Below are positions 8,600 through 17,170 of a stretch of 64,000 nt of DNA, piece by piece; position 1 is the stretch's first letter, and each line of letters begins with the position of its first letter. A program made the position numbers and the translations under genes. The stretch lies in NCBI RefSeq assembly GCF_021183625.1, contig NZ_CP089214.1:4030001-4094000 (forward strand). The letters are read 5' to 3'. This DNA comes from Nocardia asteroides. GTDB taxonomy: Bacteria; Actinomycetota; Actinomycetes; Mycobacteriales; Mycobacteriaceae. The notes below the pieces were generated by a model. The model was not told the origin of the DNA. It was given only the letters and a program-made list of their open reading frames with translations, and searched no databases.

Positions 8600-8910
8600 T
8601 CCGCCTGGTGGCGGGCGTGTTCGGAAACAGCGGCGTGCCGTGACGCGAACAGACACAGCTCGAAGGATCGGACGTCGCGGACTACCGGATAGCCCTCCCA
8701 GTCGGTGACGTCGGAGCCATAGGCAGCGGCGAACTGTTCCCACCGTGCGGGTGAGTCCGAGAGGGTGTCGGACTGAAAGGCGACGGTGGCCTGATCCCAC
8801 TCCGGGGGTCCGATGCAGCAGCGTTCGAGGTCCACGACGTGTCCTCCGCTGGCTGCGGCCATGGTGTTGGCTGGAGATGGGTCACCGTGGATGACACGCC
8901 ACGGGCTCGG
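8536..8910 (-). pseudogene. C-terminal fragment of an aminoglycoside-phosphotransferase-family kinase
   Basis: Minus-strand frame encoding RVIHGDPSPANTM followed by VVDLERCCIGPPEWDQ and a helical tail ending GLRPWKWVAP. The HGDxxxxN catalytic loop and the VDLE metal motif mark the C-lobe of the APH/choline-kinase fold. The entire N-lobe is missing: the frame closes at a TGA just upstream (about 8915) and the only in-frame ATG (8862) lies past the catalytic Asp. The fragment abuts a MurF N-terminal fragment in another frame, so a deletion probably joined two genes. Confidence 0.7.
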
Positions 8911-9187
8911 CGAGATAGCTCATGGCCGCCACCACGTCATCAACGATGATCGATGGGCTGCCGGTCGGCCGGGAGGCCAGGACCGCGACTGCGCCCTCAG
9001 CTATCGCGGCACCTGCGAAGTCGTGGCCGTCGACACGGCTGCCGCTCAGCGCGGCGAACAGTCCGCCCGCCTCTACCTGCCGGGAGTCGAACGCGGTCGC
9101 TGCGGTGACGGTCGCTCGGTCGTCGTTGACGGCGTCGAGCCGACCGCCGACCGCGTGCGCGATCTCGGCGAGGGTCATGGGGATCAT
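8882..9187 (-). pseudogene. N-terminal fragment of a MurF-like ligase
   Basis: 101-codon ORF beginning MIPMTLAEIAHAVGGRL with FDSRQVEAGGLFAALSGSRVDGHDFAGAAIAEGAVAVLA. This is the N-terminal UDP-binding domain signature of MurF (UDP-MurNAc-tripeptide:D-Ala-D-Ala ligase). The central ATPase and C-terminal domains are absent: the frame runs into the phosphotransferase fragment and stops. GAAAGG lies 9 nt before ATG 9187, so the 5' end is intact. A full-length housekeeping murF would be expected in the dcw cluster, so this is a broken paralogue. Confidence 0.7.
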
Positions 9188-9267
9188 GGGTTCCAACCTT
9201 TCGATTTCTCCGTTACGCCAGGAGTCCGGGACAGGAGGGTCGGCCGGGAACATGCGGTGCCCCATCT

Positions 9268-9486
9268 TCAGGGCTGGAGGTAGAGCCGCTCGTTTGGAAG
9301 CCGCGAGAGGCCCGCGCAGTGGCTGAGATCGACGGTGACGGTGACGCGTCGGCTGGCGGTCACCTCGCAGACGAACACCAGCGCGGCCGTCAGGCATGCG
9401 ACGAAATCCATTCGCATACTGGTGAAGTGGATAGTGAGGTGGACGTCGGGTTCGTCGGGGCGGGGTGAGTGACGGCTGTGGTTCAT
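9268..9486 (-). CDS. Small hypothetical protein, translationally coupled
   Basis: 72-residue ORF of unknown function: a His-rich start, a middle stretch of hydrophobic residues (FVACLTAALVFVCEVTA) and a tail ending ERLYLQP. Its ATG 9486 overlaps the stop of the preceding ORF as ATGA, which is the main argument that both are real genes. It lies upstream of the MurF fragment on the same strand, so it may have belonged to the same operon before the downstream genes decayed. No family recognised. Confidence 0.45.
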   Translation of the reverse strand: MNHSRHSPRPDEPDVHLTIHFTSMRMDFVACLTAALVFVCEVTASRRVTVTVDLSHCAGLSRLPNERLYLQP

Positions 9487-9749
9487 GACGGTTCGGTGCC
9501 GGCGAGGGCTTGCCCATCGGAGGCAGAAATGGAGTTGCTCATCTCGTGGCCTGCCCTACCTCGCGGCGCTGCCCGACCGCGATCTGCCACTCTGCCCGCC
9601 GGTTCTGGAAGGCCTCGCCGTCGTTCGTCGGTCAGCATCCCACCGGGCCTGAGCAGGGCAAGAATTTCGGCTTCGAGGGTGTGCGTCGACGGGAGCCGCC
9701 TGGCCCGTAGCATTGTCCGCGCTATCGGGCCCCATGTGGGCAAAAGCAT
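9483..9749 (-). CDS. Small hypothetical protein
   Basis: 88-residue ORF without a recognised domain. ATG 9749 is preceded by a strong GGGGGAG ribosome site at 6-nt spacing, and the stop overlaps the next start (ATGA). The protein is Arg-rich, with a short amphipathic stretch (THTLEAEILALLRPGGML). It is divergently transcribed from the HTH-TPR regulator gene, the usual layout of a regulated small operon. An ORF of 53 codons (9771-9932, minus) ends 21 nt upstream but has no clear ribosome site. Confidence 0.45.
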   Translation of the reverse strand: MLLPTWGPIARTMLRARRLPSTHTLEAEILALLRPGGMLTDERRRGLPEPAGRVADRGRAAPRGRAGHEMSNSISASDGQALAGTEPS

Positions 9750-10176
9750 AGATTTCTCCCCCTGGTCCGGCTAAAAGGCCTGGCAATACGCGCGCCGATC
9801 TTGCGTAGTGGTCTTCAAGTAGTGCTCCAGGAGCAAGGGAACCACCGCGAACAGGTGCGCCGTCCCGGTGCAGCTACCGAATCCAAATGGGATGAGGCTG
9901 ACCGGCTGCTTACCGACCACCAGCCTCAACATCGCCGAGTGCGATGCCGTCGGTCGCCACGGCTGGTTTCGATATGCTTGCTCATTGCAAGCGCCTTTCT
10001 GCTCGTCCTGCGCCCCTGGTGGAACCCGCCGCCGAGGACTCTGGTCGTCAACCCGGCGGCGGGTCATACCATTGAGCGTCGCGCTTGCCGAAGCGGGAAA
10101 ACAGCGCAAAACTGTAGGCAAACGACGGTCTGTCGGTTCTGCATGGGGAGCAGTCACGAACACGCACATTCGGTCG
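9750..10176. other. Gene-poor divergent intergenic region
   Basis: 427 bp between the small-ORF operon and the HTH-TPR regulator. It probably holds both promoters. The only candidate coding sequence is a weak 53-codon ORF on the minus strand (9771-9932). A GGGGAG at 10145-10150 precedes a GTC codon in frame with the regulator rather than a normal start, hinting that the ancestral start lay there. I see no repeats or RNA gene. Confidence 0.5.
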
Positions 10177-11389
10177 ATGAGACTGGCAAAGGGCCTGACG
10201 CAGGCGGAACTCGCCGCGCAGGTCCGAGACGAGATCGAGCGGGTGACCGGAAAACCGTCACCGGTCGACGCGCAAGCCATCAGCAGGATCGAGTGTGGTG
10301 AGATCAGTTGGCCCAGGCGCAGCACCCGGCTGGCTCTCGTGGCAGTGTTGGGTGCGGAGTCGGAGTCAGCACTCGGCCTGTTCGCCAAACGAACTCGACG
10401 CGAATCCGAGAGGAGTGACGCCACGAAACGCAGGAATTTCCTTGCCCTCACAGGCTCGGCAGTATCCGAGCTCGCTGATAGCGCTCCTCGACGTGTCGGA
10501 GTTGCCGATGCGACGGCGATGCGCAGTAAGTTCGCGCGATTGGTGGAGTTGGACAGCTATTTGGGCGGGGCTGACACATTTCACCTGTACTTCTCCGAGC
10601 TCAGCCGGACGGAGCAGATTCTGACCCGCTCGAATCAGACCCTGAAACTCCGCCGAGAATTAACTATATTGGCCGCCGAGCAGGCCCAGCAAGCCGGATG
10701 GGCAGCGTTCGATGCGGGGCGCGCGGACATGGCTGTTCGATTCTTCGATTATGGCCGTCGAGTGGCTGAAGAAGTGGACAGTATGGATCTTGTCGCGAAC
10801 TCTTTTCTGCATGTATCTTACGTGACCGGAGCGGCGGAATCCGTTCGGTCCGCCGAATTGGCGCGTGCAGCAATAAGTCCAGGCGCACGAGGGAAGAGAA
10901 TGGCGCTACTCGACTCGCGGCGGGCGTGGTCCTACGCCGTCAGCGGCAACCGAGACCAGGCTGCGCGCGCTCGACACCGCACGCCACGCAGTCGACAGTG
11001 CCGACGATTCGGCCCCGCCTTGGTGTAGTTGGGTCGACCATGCCGAAATAGACATCATGACCGGGAGGGTGTGGTCGGTGCTGAGAGACCCGGATGCCGC
11101 CATCGAACCACTCACGAGAGCGCTGGAGAACTACCCGGATTCGTGGTCACGGGACAAGTCGCTGTATCTGACGTGGCTGGCCGATGCCTGCCTCGACGCC
11201 GGTGACATCGATCGGGCGATCACTGCCGGTGAGCAGGCGTTGTCACTCGCGACCCGCGCCGCGTCGGTACGTCCCCTGTCGAGAGTGCGGGAGGTGGCAC
11301 GTCGTTGTGCGGCAACCAACAGTCCGCACGGTGTGGACCTTGCGCAACGCGCACAGGCAACCCGACTCACTACGATGAGTTCGCTGTAA
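10177..11389 (+). pseudogene. XRE-type HTH-TPR transcriptional regulator, frameshifted
   Basis: The N-terminal part encodes a Cro/C1-type HTH (MRLAKGLTQAELAAQV...VDAQAISRIECGEISWPRRS), then a helical TPR-like region. The frame is lost near 10960: after SGNRDQA the original frame soon stops (11026-11028), while the +1 frame continues LRALDTARHAVDSADDSAPPW and on through 11389 with normal TPR sequence. A 2-nt deletion (or 1-nt insertion) explains this; restoring it gives a protein of about 400 residues. It could be a real pseudogene or a sequencing error. The start ATG 10177 lacks a good ribosome site. The 3' end overlaps cutA. Confidence 0.75.
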
Positions 11390-11702
11390 CGCGATCTACC
11401 CACGCGGCGTAGCTGTCGGTACACCAGTCGATCGGCACGGCGGTGACTTCTGGGCTCTCCCACTGATGCAATACGGCAACCTGTGATGCCAAACGGTCGC
11501 GGACGCGATCCGAAGTGCGGAGAGTGACGCGCCACTCCTGCCCTTCGCCGAGTTCACCGAGATGCCAGAAAACCGAGGTAGATGGACCTGCGATTTCGGC
11601 GCTTGCCGCTAGCTTCTCCGCAACCAGCGCGCGGGCGAGGGATTTCGCCTCGGCTTCCGTCGGCGTGGTGGTGGTGACCGACCAAACTCGTGCCGTTGTC
11701 AT
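11370..11702 (-). CDS. cutA: CutA1-like divalent-ion tolerance protein
   Basis: 110-residue protein matching the CutA1 family, small trimeric proteins with a ferredoxin-like fold. Visible landmarks are VTTTTPTEAEAKSLARALVAEKLAASAEI at the N-terminus, the E-W-RVTLRTSDR strand, and the C-terminal ESPEVTAVPID segment. Its tail overlaps the 3' end of the convergent HTH-TPR regulator. The start ATG 11702 follows TACTGT (11714-11709) by 6 nt and GATACT by 8 nt, so translation is probably leaderless. The physiological role of CutA is uncertain despite the name. Confidence 0.85.
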   Translation of the reverse strand: MTTARVWSVTTTTPTEAEAKSLARALVAEKLAASAEIAGPSTSVFWHLGELGEGQEWRVTLRTSDRVRDRLASQVAVLHQWESPEVTAVPIDWCTDSYAAWVDRVTANSS

Positions 11703-11846
11703 GCGACGACAGTATCGCTCGCCGTGTGCCGTTCACTGTTCCGCTTCGTGCGCCCGCCTCCACCACCACGGCTGGGGCCGATGACCGCGACCTGGTCCAA
11801 GCTCGATTGTGATCGGTGCCCAGTCGGCTCGATCGGATGCCCGAGA

Positions 11847-12491
11847 TCACCGAGTGAGCTTTCCGGTGGCTAGCAGAGCCGCGTCGAGCTGACCCGGGGT
11901 GAGGGGGGGAGTGGGGAGGGGGTGGGCGGCGCTTGCGCGCAGACCGTCGAGGAGGAGGCCGAGGTTGCGGCGCCAGGCGTCGGGGGCGACGCCGGCGGTG
12001 ACGGCGACTACGCGGGTGTGCGACCACATGACGAAGGCCAGGTCTTCGAGGGTCCAGTCGGTGCGCAGCACCCCCGCCTCCTGCGCGCGCTCGACGATGG
12101 CGCGCATGACGGCGTGCCCGGCGTCGCGGGCGGCGGCGATCTCCGAGCTCGGCGCGGCGCGCACGGCGAGATCGCCGAGCAGCCGGTCGTGCGCCTGCAA
12201 CCGGCAGACGCCTTCGACCAGCGCGACGAAGGAGTCCCACGGGTCGGCGACCTCGGCCGCCGCCCGCGCCACCTCCAGCCCGAGCTCCATGCGGTCCGCG
12301 ACCGCGGCGGCGATCAGGGCGTCGCGGGTGGGGAAGCGGTTGTAGAGCGTGCCGATGGCGACCCCGGCGCGCGCGGCGATCTCCTTGAGCGGCGCGTCCA
12401 GCCCCTTCTCGTCGAAGACCGCGCGCGCGGCGACCACGAGGGCGTCCCGATTGCGCACGGCATCGCGGCGGAGCGGCTTCTCGGTGGGCAT
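11847..12491 (-). CDS. TetR-family transcriptional repressor
   Basis: 214-residue regulator. The N-terminal HTH is clear (LVVAARAVFDEKGLDAPLKEIAARAGVAIGTLYNRFPTRDALI, about residues 17-60), followed by an all-helical ligand-binding domain of the C-terminal type seen in many actinomycete TetR proteins. It is divergent from an SDR gene, and the 97-bp intergenic region carries two matching palindromes, so it very probably represses both itself and the SDR. The ligand is unknown. Confidence 0.88.
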   Translation of the reverse strand: MPTEKPLRRDAVRNRDALVVAARAVFDEKGLDAPLKEIAARAGVAIGTLYNRFPTRDALIAAAVADRMELGLEVARAAAEVADPWDSFVALVEGVCRLQAHDRLLGDLAVRAAPSSEIAAARDAGHAVMRAIVERAQEAGVLRTDWTLEDLAFVMWSHTRVVAVTAGVAPDAWRRNLGLLLDGLRASAAHPLPTPPLTPGQLDAALLATGKLTR

Positions 12492-12517
12492 CCCGCGATT
12501 CTACGAACCCCCGATAA

Positions 12518-12572
12518 GTTGAGCATGGGTTCAACTTGGCGTAGCGTCGGACAAGTTGAACCACGGCTCAAT
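12518..12572. promoter_or_regulatory. Two TetR operator-like palindromes
   Basis: GTTGAGCATGGGTTCAAC (12518-12535) and GTTGAACCACGGCTCAAT (12555-12572) are the same imperfect palindrome in opposite orientation, centres 37 bp apart. Flanking AA/TT extends both arms. They lie between the TetR gene and the divergent SDR gene. Confidence 0.7.
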
Positions 12573-12588
12573 TTAACCGGAGGACGCG

Positions 12589-13299
12589 ATGACGCTGGCG
12601 ATTTTCGGATACGGCCCCGGCCTCGGCCGCGGCGTGGCCCACCGCTTCGGCCGCGAGGGGTTTCCGGTGGCGGTCATCGGCCGCGACGCGGAGCGGGCCG
12701 CCACCAACGCCCGCGAGCTGGAAGCGAACGGCATCGAAGCCCGCCCCTTCACCGCCGACATCACCGACGAACAGCGCTTCCCCACCCTGATCGAGGAGAT
12801 CGAGCAGCAGCTCGGCCCGATCGAGGTCGCCCTGCACGCCGCCGCCGCGGACATGTCCGAACGCAGCGCCTCCACCCTCGCCACCACCACCGCGGACCTG
12901 GCCGTCCCGCTCGCACTCAAGCTCCACTCCCCGATGCTCCTGGCCAGGACCCTGATCCCGCGCTTCCGCGACAGCGGGACGCTGCTCTTCACCTCCGGCG
13001 CCTCCGAGCGGCACCCCGCCGCCTACCTGGCCAACTTCGGCATCGCCCTGGCCGCCCAGCGCGCCTACATCCGGCAGCTGGAACAGGAGCTCAGGGAAAC
13101 CCCGGTGAACGTCGGGCTGCTCAATATCGGCTCGCTGATCGAGGGCAGCGCGGCCCAGCGGATCGTCGACGCGCACCCGGAGGCGATCCCGCCGGGGCTG
13201 GAACTCACCCGGATCAGCGGAGCCGAGCTGGGCGAACACTGCTGGCGGCTGCACACCGAGCGGGACACCGTCGAACTCGACGCCGGATTCCCGGCCTGA
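12589..13299 (+). CDS. SDR-like oxidoreductase lacking the catalytic lysine
   Basis: 236-residue Rossmann-fold protein of the short-chain dehydrogenase type. The nucleotide-binding start is IFGYGPGLGRGVAHRFGREGF, followed by the GRDAERA and ADITDE segments. In the active-site region the Ser (TSGAS) and Tyr146 are present, but the YxxxK motif reads Y-L-A-N-F, so the lysine is replaced. It may therefore be a non-catalytic or divergent SDR. ATG 12589 follows GGAGG. It is divergent from, and probably controlled by, the TetR repressor. Confidence 0.8.
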   Translation: MTLAIFGYGPGLGRGVAHRFGREGFPVAVIGRDAERAATNARELEANGIEARPFTADITDEQRFPTLIEEIEQQLGPIEVALHAAAADMSERSASTLATTTADLAVPLALKLHSPMLLARTLIPRFRDSGTLLFTSGASERHPAAYLANFGIALAAQRAYIRQLEQELRETPVNVGLLNIGSLIEGSAAQRIVDAHPEAIPPGLELTRISGAELGEHCWRLHTERDTVELDAGFPA

Positions 13300-13361
13300 T
13301 CGCACCCACCCGCGCTCCGGCGCGAGTCTCGACTGCGCCGAAAGCCCGGGATGGCGTCCGA

Positions 13362-13376
13362 TACGCTGGGCCACCG
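13362..13376 (+). promoter_or_regulatory. Putative leaderless promoter of glf
   Basis: TACGCT (13362-13367) fits the actinobacterial -10 TANNNT and ends 8 nt before GTG 13376. That predicts transcription starting at or next to the start codon; no ribosome site is present. Confidence 0.5.
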
Positions 13377-14596
13377 TGACCGTCGCATCGTCCCCCGGTA
13401 ACGCAGCTGCCCCCTTCGATCTCATCGTCGTCGGCTCCGGTTTCTACGGGCTGACCATCGCCGAACGCACCGCGAACCTGCTCGGTAAGCGTGTGCTCGT
13501 GCTCGATCGCCGCCCGCACATCGGCGGCAACGCCTATTCGGAACCGGAACCGGAAACCGGGATCGAGATCCACAAGTACGGTGCGCACCTCTTCCACACC
13601 TCGAACCAGCGGGTGTGGGATTACGTCACGCAGTTCACCGAGTTCACCGGCTACCAGCACCGCGTCTTCGCGCTGCACAAGGGGCAGGCGTACCAGTTCC
13701 CGATGGGCCTCGGGCTCATCTCGCAGTTCTTCGGCCGCTACTTCACCCCCGAGGAGGCGCGCGAGCTCATCGCCGAGCAGTCGGCGGAGATCGAGACCGG
13801 CGCCGCGCAGAACCTGGAGGAGAAGGCGATCTCGCTGATCGGGCGCCCGCTCTACGAGGCGTTCATCCGCGATTACACCGCCAAGCAGTGGCAGACCGAC
13901 CCGCGGGAGCTGCCCGCGGGCAATATCGCCCGGCTGCCGGTGCGCTACACCTTCGACAACCGCTACTTCAACGACACCTACGAGGGGCTCCCCAAGCAGG
14001 GGTACACGAAGTGGCTGGAGAACATGGCCGCCTCCGACCTCATCGAGGTGCGGCTGGACACCGACTGGTTCGACGTGCGCGAGCAGCTCCGCGCCGAGAA
14101 CCCGGACGCCCCGGTGATCTACACCGGCCCGCTGGACCGCTACTTCGACTTCGCCGAGGGCGAGCTGGGCTGGCGCACCATCGATTTCGAGACCGAGGTG
14201 CTGGAGACCGGTGATTTTCAGGGCACCTCGGTAATGAACTACAACGACGGCGACGTCTCCTACACCCGGATCATCGAGCCGAGGCATTTCCACCCGGAGC
14301 GCGATTACCCCACCGACAAGACCGTCATCATGCGCGAGTACTCCCGCTTCGCGCAGACCGGTGACGAGCCGTACTACCCGATCAACACCCCGGAGGACCG
14401 GGCCAAGGTCAAGGCCTACCGGGACCGCGCGAAGCGGGAGACCGCCGAGGCCAAGGTGGTCTTCGGCGGCCGCCTCGGCACCTACCAGTACCTCGATATG
14501 CACATGGCGATCGGCAGCGCGCTGAGCAAGTTCGACAACGTGCTGCGCCCGCACCTGGAGAACGGCGCGCCGCTCGCCGACGACCAGGAGTCCTGA
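13376..14596 (+). CDS. glf: UDP-galactopyranose mutase
   Basis: Flavoenzyme converting UDP-galactopyranose to UDP-galactofuranose, the donor for cell-wall galactan. 406 residues. An N-terminal FAD-binding motif VGSGFYGLTIAERT is followed by the family block RPHIGGNAYSE and HKYGAHLFHTSN, then the substrate-binding region with YTAKQWQTDPRELP and the C-terminal GRLGTYQYLDMHMAIGSA. Length and motifs match bacterial Glf. It is the first gene of the glf-glfT2-PAP2-ubiA-aftB run; the next start follows its stop directly. GTG 13376 appears leaderless. Confidence 0.96.
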   Translation: MTVASSPGNAAAPFDLIVVGSGFYGLTIAERTANLLGKRVLVLDRRPHIGGNAYSEPEPETGIEIHKYGAHLFHTSNQRVWDYVTQFTEFTGYQHRVFALHKGQAYQFPMGLGLISQFFGRYFTPEEARELIAEQSAEIETGAAQNLEEKAISLIGRPLYEAFIRDYTAKQWQTDPRELPAGNIARLPVRYTFDNRYFNDTYEGLPKQGYTKWLENMAASDLIEVRLDTDWFDVREQLRAENPDAPVIYTGPLDRYFDFAEGELGWRTIDFETEVLETGDFQGTSVMNYNDGDVSYTRIIEPRHFHPERDYPTDKTVIMREYSRFAQTGDEPYYPINTPEDRAKVKAYRDRAKRETAEAKVVFGGRLGTYQYLDMHMAIGSALSKFDNVLRPHLENGAPLADDQES

Positions 14597-16525
14597 ATGA
14601 GTCTGCTGCACAACGATTCACACGCGCTGCTTGCGCGCGTCATCCTGCCGCGGCCCGGTGAGCCGCTCGACGTCCGCACCCTCTACCTGGAGGAGTCGGC
14701 CACCAACGCGCGCCGCGCGCACGCGACCACCCGCACCTCGCTCGCGGTCGGCGCCGAGTCCGAGGTGTCCTTCTGCACCTACTTCAACGCGCTGCCCGCC
14801 AGCTACTGGCGGCGCTGGAGCGTGCTCGACTCGGTGCTGCTGAAACTGGAGCTCACCGGCCACGGCCGGGTCGACCTCTACCGCTCGAAGGCCGACGGCT
14901 CGCGCATCCACGTGCACGGCGAGGAGTTCTCCGGCGGCGAGCCGGTTGCGGTCACCTTCGAGGCCGACCTCGGCCCGTTCGAGGACGGCGGCTGGCTCTG
15001 GTTCGACATCACCACCGACACCGCGGTCGAGCTGCACGCGGGCGGCTGGTACGCGCCGATCGAACCGCCCGGCCAGGGCACCATCGCCATCGGCATGCCC
15101 ACCTTCAACCGCCCCACCGACGCGGTGAAGACGCTGGCGGCGCTCGGCTCCGACCCGCTGGTGCTGGAGCGCACCCGCGCGATCATCATCCCGGACCAGG
15201 GCACCCGCAAGGTGGTGGACGAGCCGGGCTTCGCCGCGGCCGCCGCCGTGCTCGGCGACCGGCTCGCCATCCACGACCAGCCCAACCTCGGCGGCTCCGG
15301 CGGCTACAGCCGGGTGATGTACGAGGCGCTGAAGACCACCGACGCCGAGTTCATCGTCTACATGGACGACGACATCGAGATCGAGCCGGACTCCATCCTG
15401 CGCGCGCTGGCCTTCAGCCGCTTCGCCAAGTCGCCGGTGCTGACCGGCGGGCACATGCTGAACCTGCAGGAGCGCTCGCACCTGCACGTCATGGGCGAGG
15501 TCATCGACCGCGGCGTCTTCATGTGGACCGCGGCGCAGAACGTCGAGTACGACCACGACTTCGCGAAGTACCCGCTGCGCGACCGGGACAACTCCAAGCT
15601 GCTGCACCGGCGCATCGACGTCGACTTCAACGGCTGGTGGACCTGCGTCATCCCGCGGCAGGTCGCCGAGGAGATCGGCCAGCCGCTCCCGCTCTTCCTG
15701 AAGTGGGACGACGCCGAGTACGGGCTGCGCGCCCGGGCCGCCGGCTACCCCACGGTCACGCTGCCCGGCGCGGCGGTGTGGCACATGGCCTGGAGCGACA
15801 AGGACGACGCCATCGACTGGCAGGCCTACTTCCACCTGCGCAACCGGCTCGTCGTCGCCTCGCTGTACCTGCCCGGCAACGCCCGCGCCCTGGTGGCGAA
15901 CACGGTCAAGGCGACGCTCAAGCACCTGCTCTGCCTGGAGTACTCCACCGTCGCCATCCAGAACCAGGCGATCCGCGACTTCCTCGCCGGGCCGGACAAG
16001 CTCTTCGAGCTGCTGCCGAGCGCGCTCGGCGCGGTGCACGCCATGCGCAGGAGCTACCCGGACGCGGTGGTCCTCCCCTCCTCGACGGCGCTGCCGCTGG
16101 CCAGCCACGCCGACGTCGGCGCGGTCGGCGAGCCGGCCAACCCGCTCGCCAAGGTGGTCCGGCTGGCGCGCGGGCTGGTGCACAGCACCCGCCCGGCGCG
16201 TACCGAGCACCACGAGACCCCGCAGCTGAACGTCCCGACGCTGGACGCCCGCTGGTTCCTGCTCTCCCAGGTGGACGGCGTCACCGTCACCACCGCGGAC
16301 GGGCGCGGCGTCGTCTACCGCAAGCGCGACCCGCGCCAGGCGCTCGGGCTGTTCAAGGAGGCCATGCGGTTGCGCAGGGAGCTGCTCGCCCGCTTCCCGG
16401 AGATGCGGCAGCGCTACCGGGCCGCGCACCCGCGGCTCACCAGCACCGCCGCCTGGGAGCAGATCTTCGGGATCGGCGATGCCCCGAGCACCGTGCCCAC
16501 CGTCGAGACCAGCGAGGTCGGGTGA
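14597..16525 (+). CDS. glfT2: Galactofuranosyltransferase GlfT2
   Basis: Polymerising transferase that adds alternating beta-1,5 and beta-1,6 galactofuranose units to the lipid-linked galactan at the cytoplasmic face. 642 residues. An N-terminal beta-barrel domain precedes a GT-A domain with GMPTFNRPTD and the metal-binding triad Asp257-Asp258-Asp259 in YMDDDIEIEP. The catalytic region includes KWDDAEYGLRARAAGYPT and the VWHMAWSDKDDAIDWQAYFHLRNR block. Two C-terminal helical regions follow. The triad position matches that of mycobacterial GlfT2 almost exactly. ATG 14597 directly abuts the glf stop and overlaps the next gene as GTGA. Confidence 0.96.
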   Translation: MSLLHNDSHALLARVILPRPGEPLDVRTLYLEESATNARRAHATTRTSLAVGAESEVSFCTYFNALPASYWRRWSVLDSVLLKLELTGHGRVDLYRSKADGSRIHVHGEEFSGGEPVAVTFEADLGPFEDGGWLWFDITTDTAVELHAGGWYAPIEPPGQGTIAIGMPTFNRPTDAVKTLAALGSDPLVLERTRAIIIPDQGTRKVVDEPGFAAAAAVLGDRLAIHDQPNLGGSGGYSRVMYEALKTTDAEFIVYMDDDIEIEPDSILRALAFSRFAKSPVLTGGHMLNLQERSHLHVMGEVIDRGVFMWTAAQNVEYDHDFAKYPLRDRDNSKLLHRRIDVDFNGWWTCVIPRQVAEEIGQPLPLFLKWDDAEYGLRARAAGYPTVTLPGAAVWHMAWSDKDDAIDWQAYFHLRNRLVVASLYLPGNARALVANTVKATLKHLLCLEYSTVAIQNQAIRDFLAGPDKLFELLPSALGAVHAMRRSYPDAVVLPSSTALPLASHADVGAVGEPANPLAKVVRLARGLVHSTRPARTEHHETPQLNVPTLDARWFLLSQVDGVTVTTADGRGVVYRKRDPRQALGLFKEAMRLRRELLARFPEMRQRYRAAHPRLTSTAAWEQIFGIGDAPSTVPTVETSEVG

Positions 16526-17154
16526 GCGCCCTGAATCCGGCCGGTCGGACGCTGTCCGGTGATCCGGCGAACCGGGGAGGCTCCGCGGAGCCCGCCGGGC
16601 CGGCGCAGGCAGGCTCGCCGAATCCGGAAGTGGCGATCATCACCGCGGTGCAGTCGGCGATCGGCGGCAACCCCGCCGTGATCTCCGCCGCGCGCGGCAT
16701 GTCGCACTTCGGCGAGCACGCGCTTGGCTGGGTCGGCATCGCCGCGGCCGGCTGGCTGGTGGACAGGCCCCGGCGCAGGCAGTGGGCCGGAGTCGCGGTC
16801 GGCGCGGTCGGCGCGCACGCGGCGTCGATCGTGATCAAGCGGGTCGTCCGCAGGCCCCGCCCGCACGACCCGGCCGTCCGGATCAACGTGAGCACGCCGA
16901 GCAAGCTGAGTTTCCCCTCCTCGCACGCGACCTCCACCGCGGCGGCTGCGGTGTTGCTCGGAAAACTGACCGGGCTACCCTTGCCTGCGGTGCTGGTCCC
17001 CCCGATGGTGCTCTCGCGAGTCGTCCTCGGGGTGCACTACCCCTCCGACGTGCTCGCCGGGTCCGCGCTGGGCGCCGCGTCCGCCGCCGCCCTGCTCGCC
17101 GTCGAGAAGAGACTCGACAGCGACCGCACGAGAAAGAGCAGTGATTCAAAGTGA
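16522..17154 (+). CDS. PAP2-family phosphatase, candidate decaprenyl-phosphoryl-5-phosphoribose phosphatase
   Basis: 210-residue membrane phosphatase. The PAP2 signature is complete: KRVVRRPRP, then PSSHATSTAA, then SRVVLGVHYPSDVLAG, with membrane helices in between. It corresponds by position and fold to Rv3807c, proposed to remove the 5-phosphate from decaprenyl-phosphoryl-phosphoribose between UbiA and DprE1. That role is inferred from synteny and the literature on the mycobacterial gene. GTG 16522 overlaps the glfT2 stop (GTGA). The first 40 residues are a low-complexity Gly/Pro/Ala tail. Confidence 0.88.
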   Translation: MSALNPAGRTLSGDPANRGGSAEPAGPAQAGSPNPEVAIITAVQSAIGGNPAVISAARGMSHFGEHALGWVGIAAAGWLVDRPRRRQWAGVAVGAVGAHAASIVIKRVVRRPRPHDPAVRINVSTPSKLSFPSSHATSTAAAAVLLGKLTGLPLPAVLVPPMVLSRVVLGVHYPSDVLAGSALGAASAAALLAVEKRLDSDRTRKSSDSK

Positions 17155-17170
17155 TGAAGCCGGGGCCGAG

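Noticed and set aside
9868..10176. Possible N-terminal extension of the HTH-TPR regulator back to 9868
   Set aside because: The extension has Cys/Arg-rich non-domain sequence and no ribosome site; the HTH begins at about 10177.
9801..10301. 166-codon plus-strand ORF with a membrane-like stretch upstream of the regulator
   Set aside because: Overlaps the regulator HTH in another frame and has no ribosome site or recognisable domain; the hydrophobic stretch is short.
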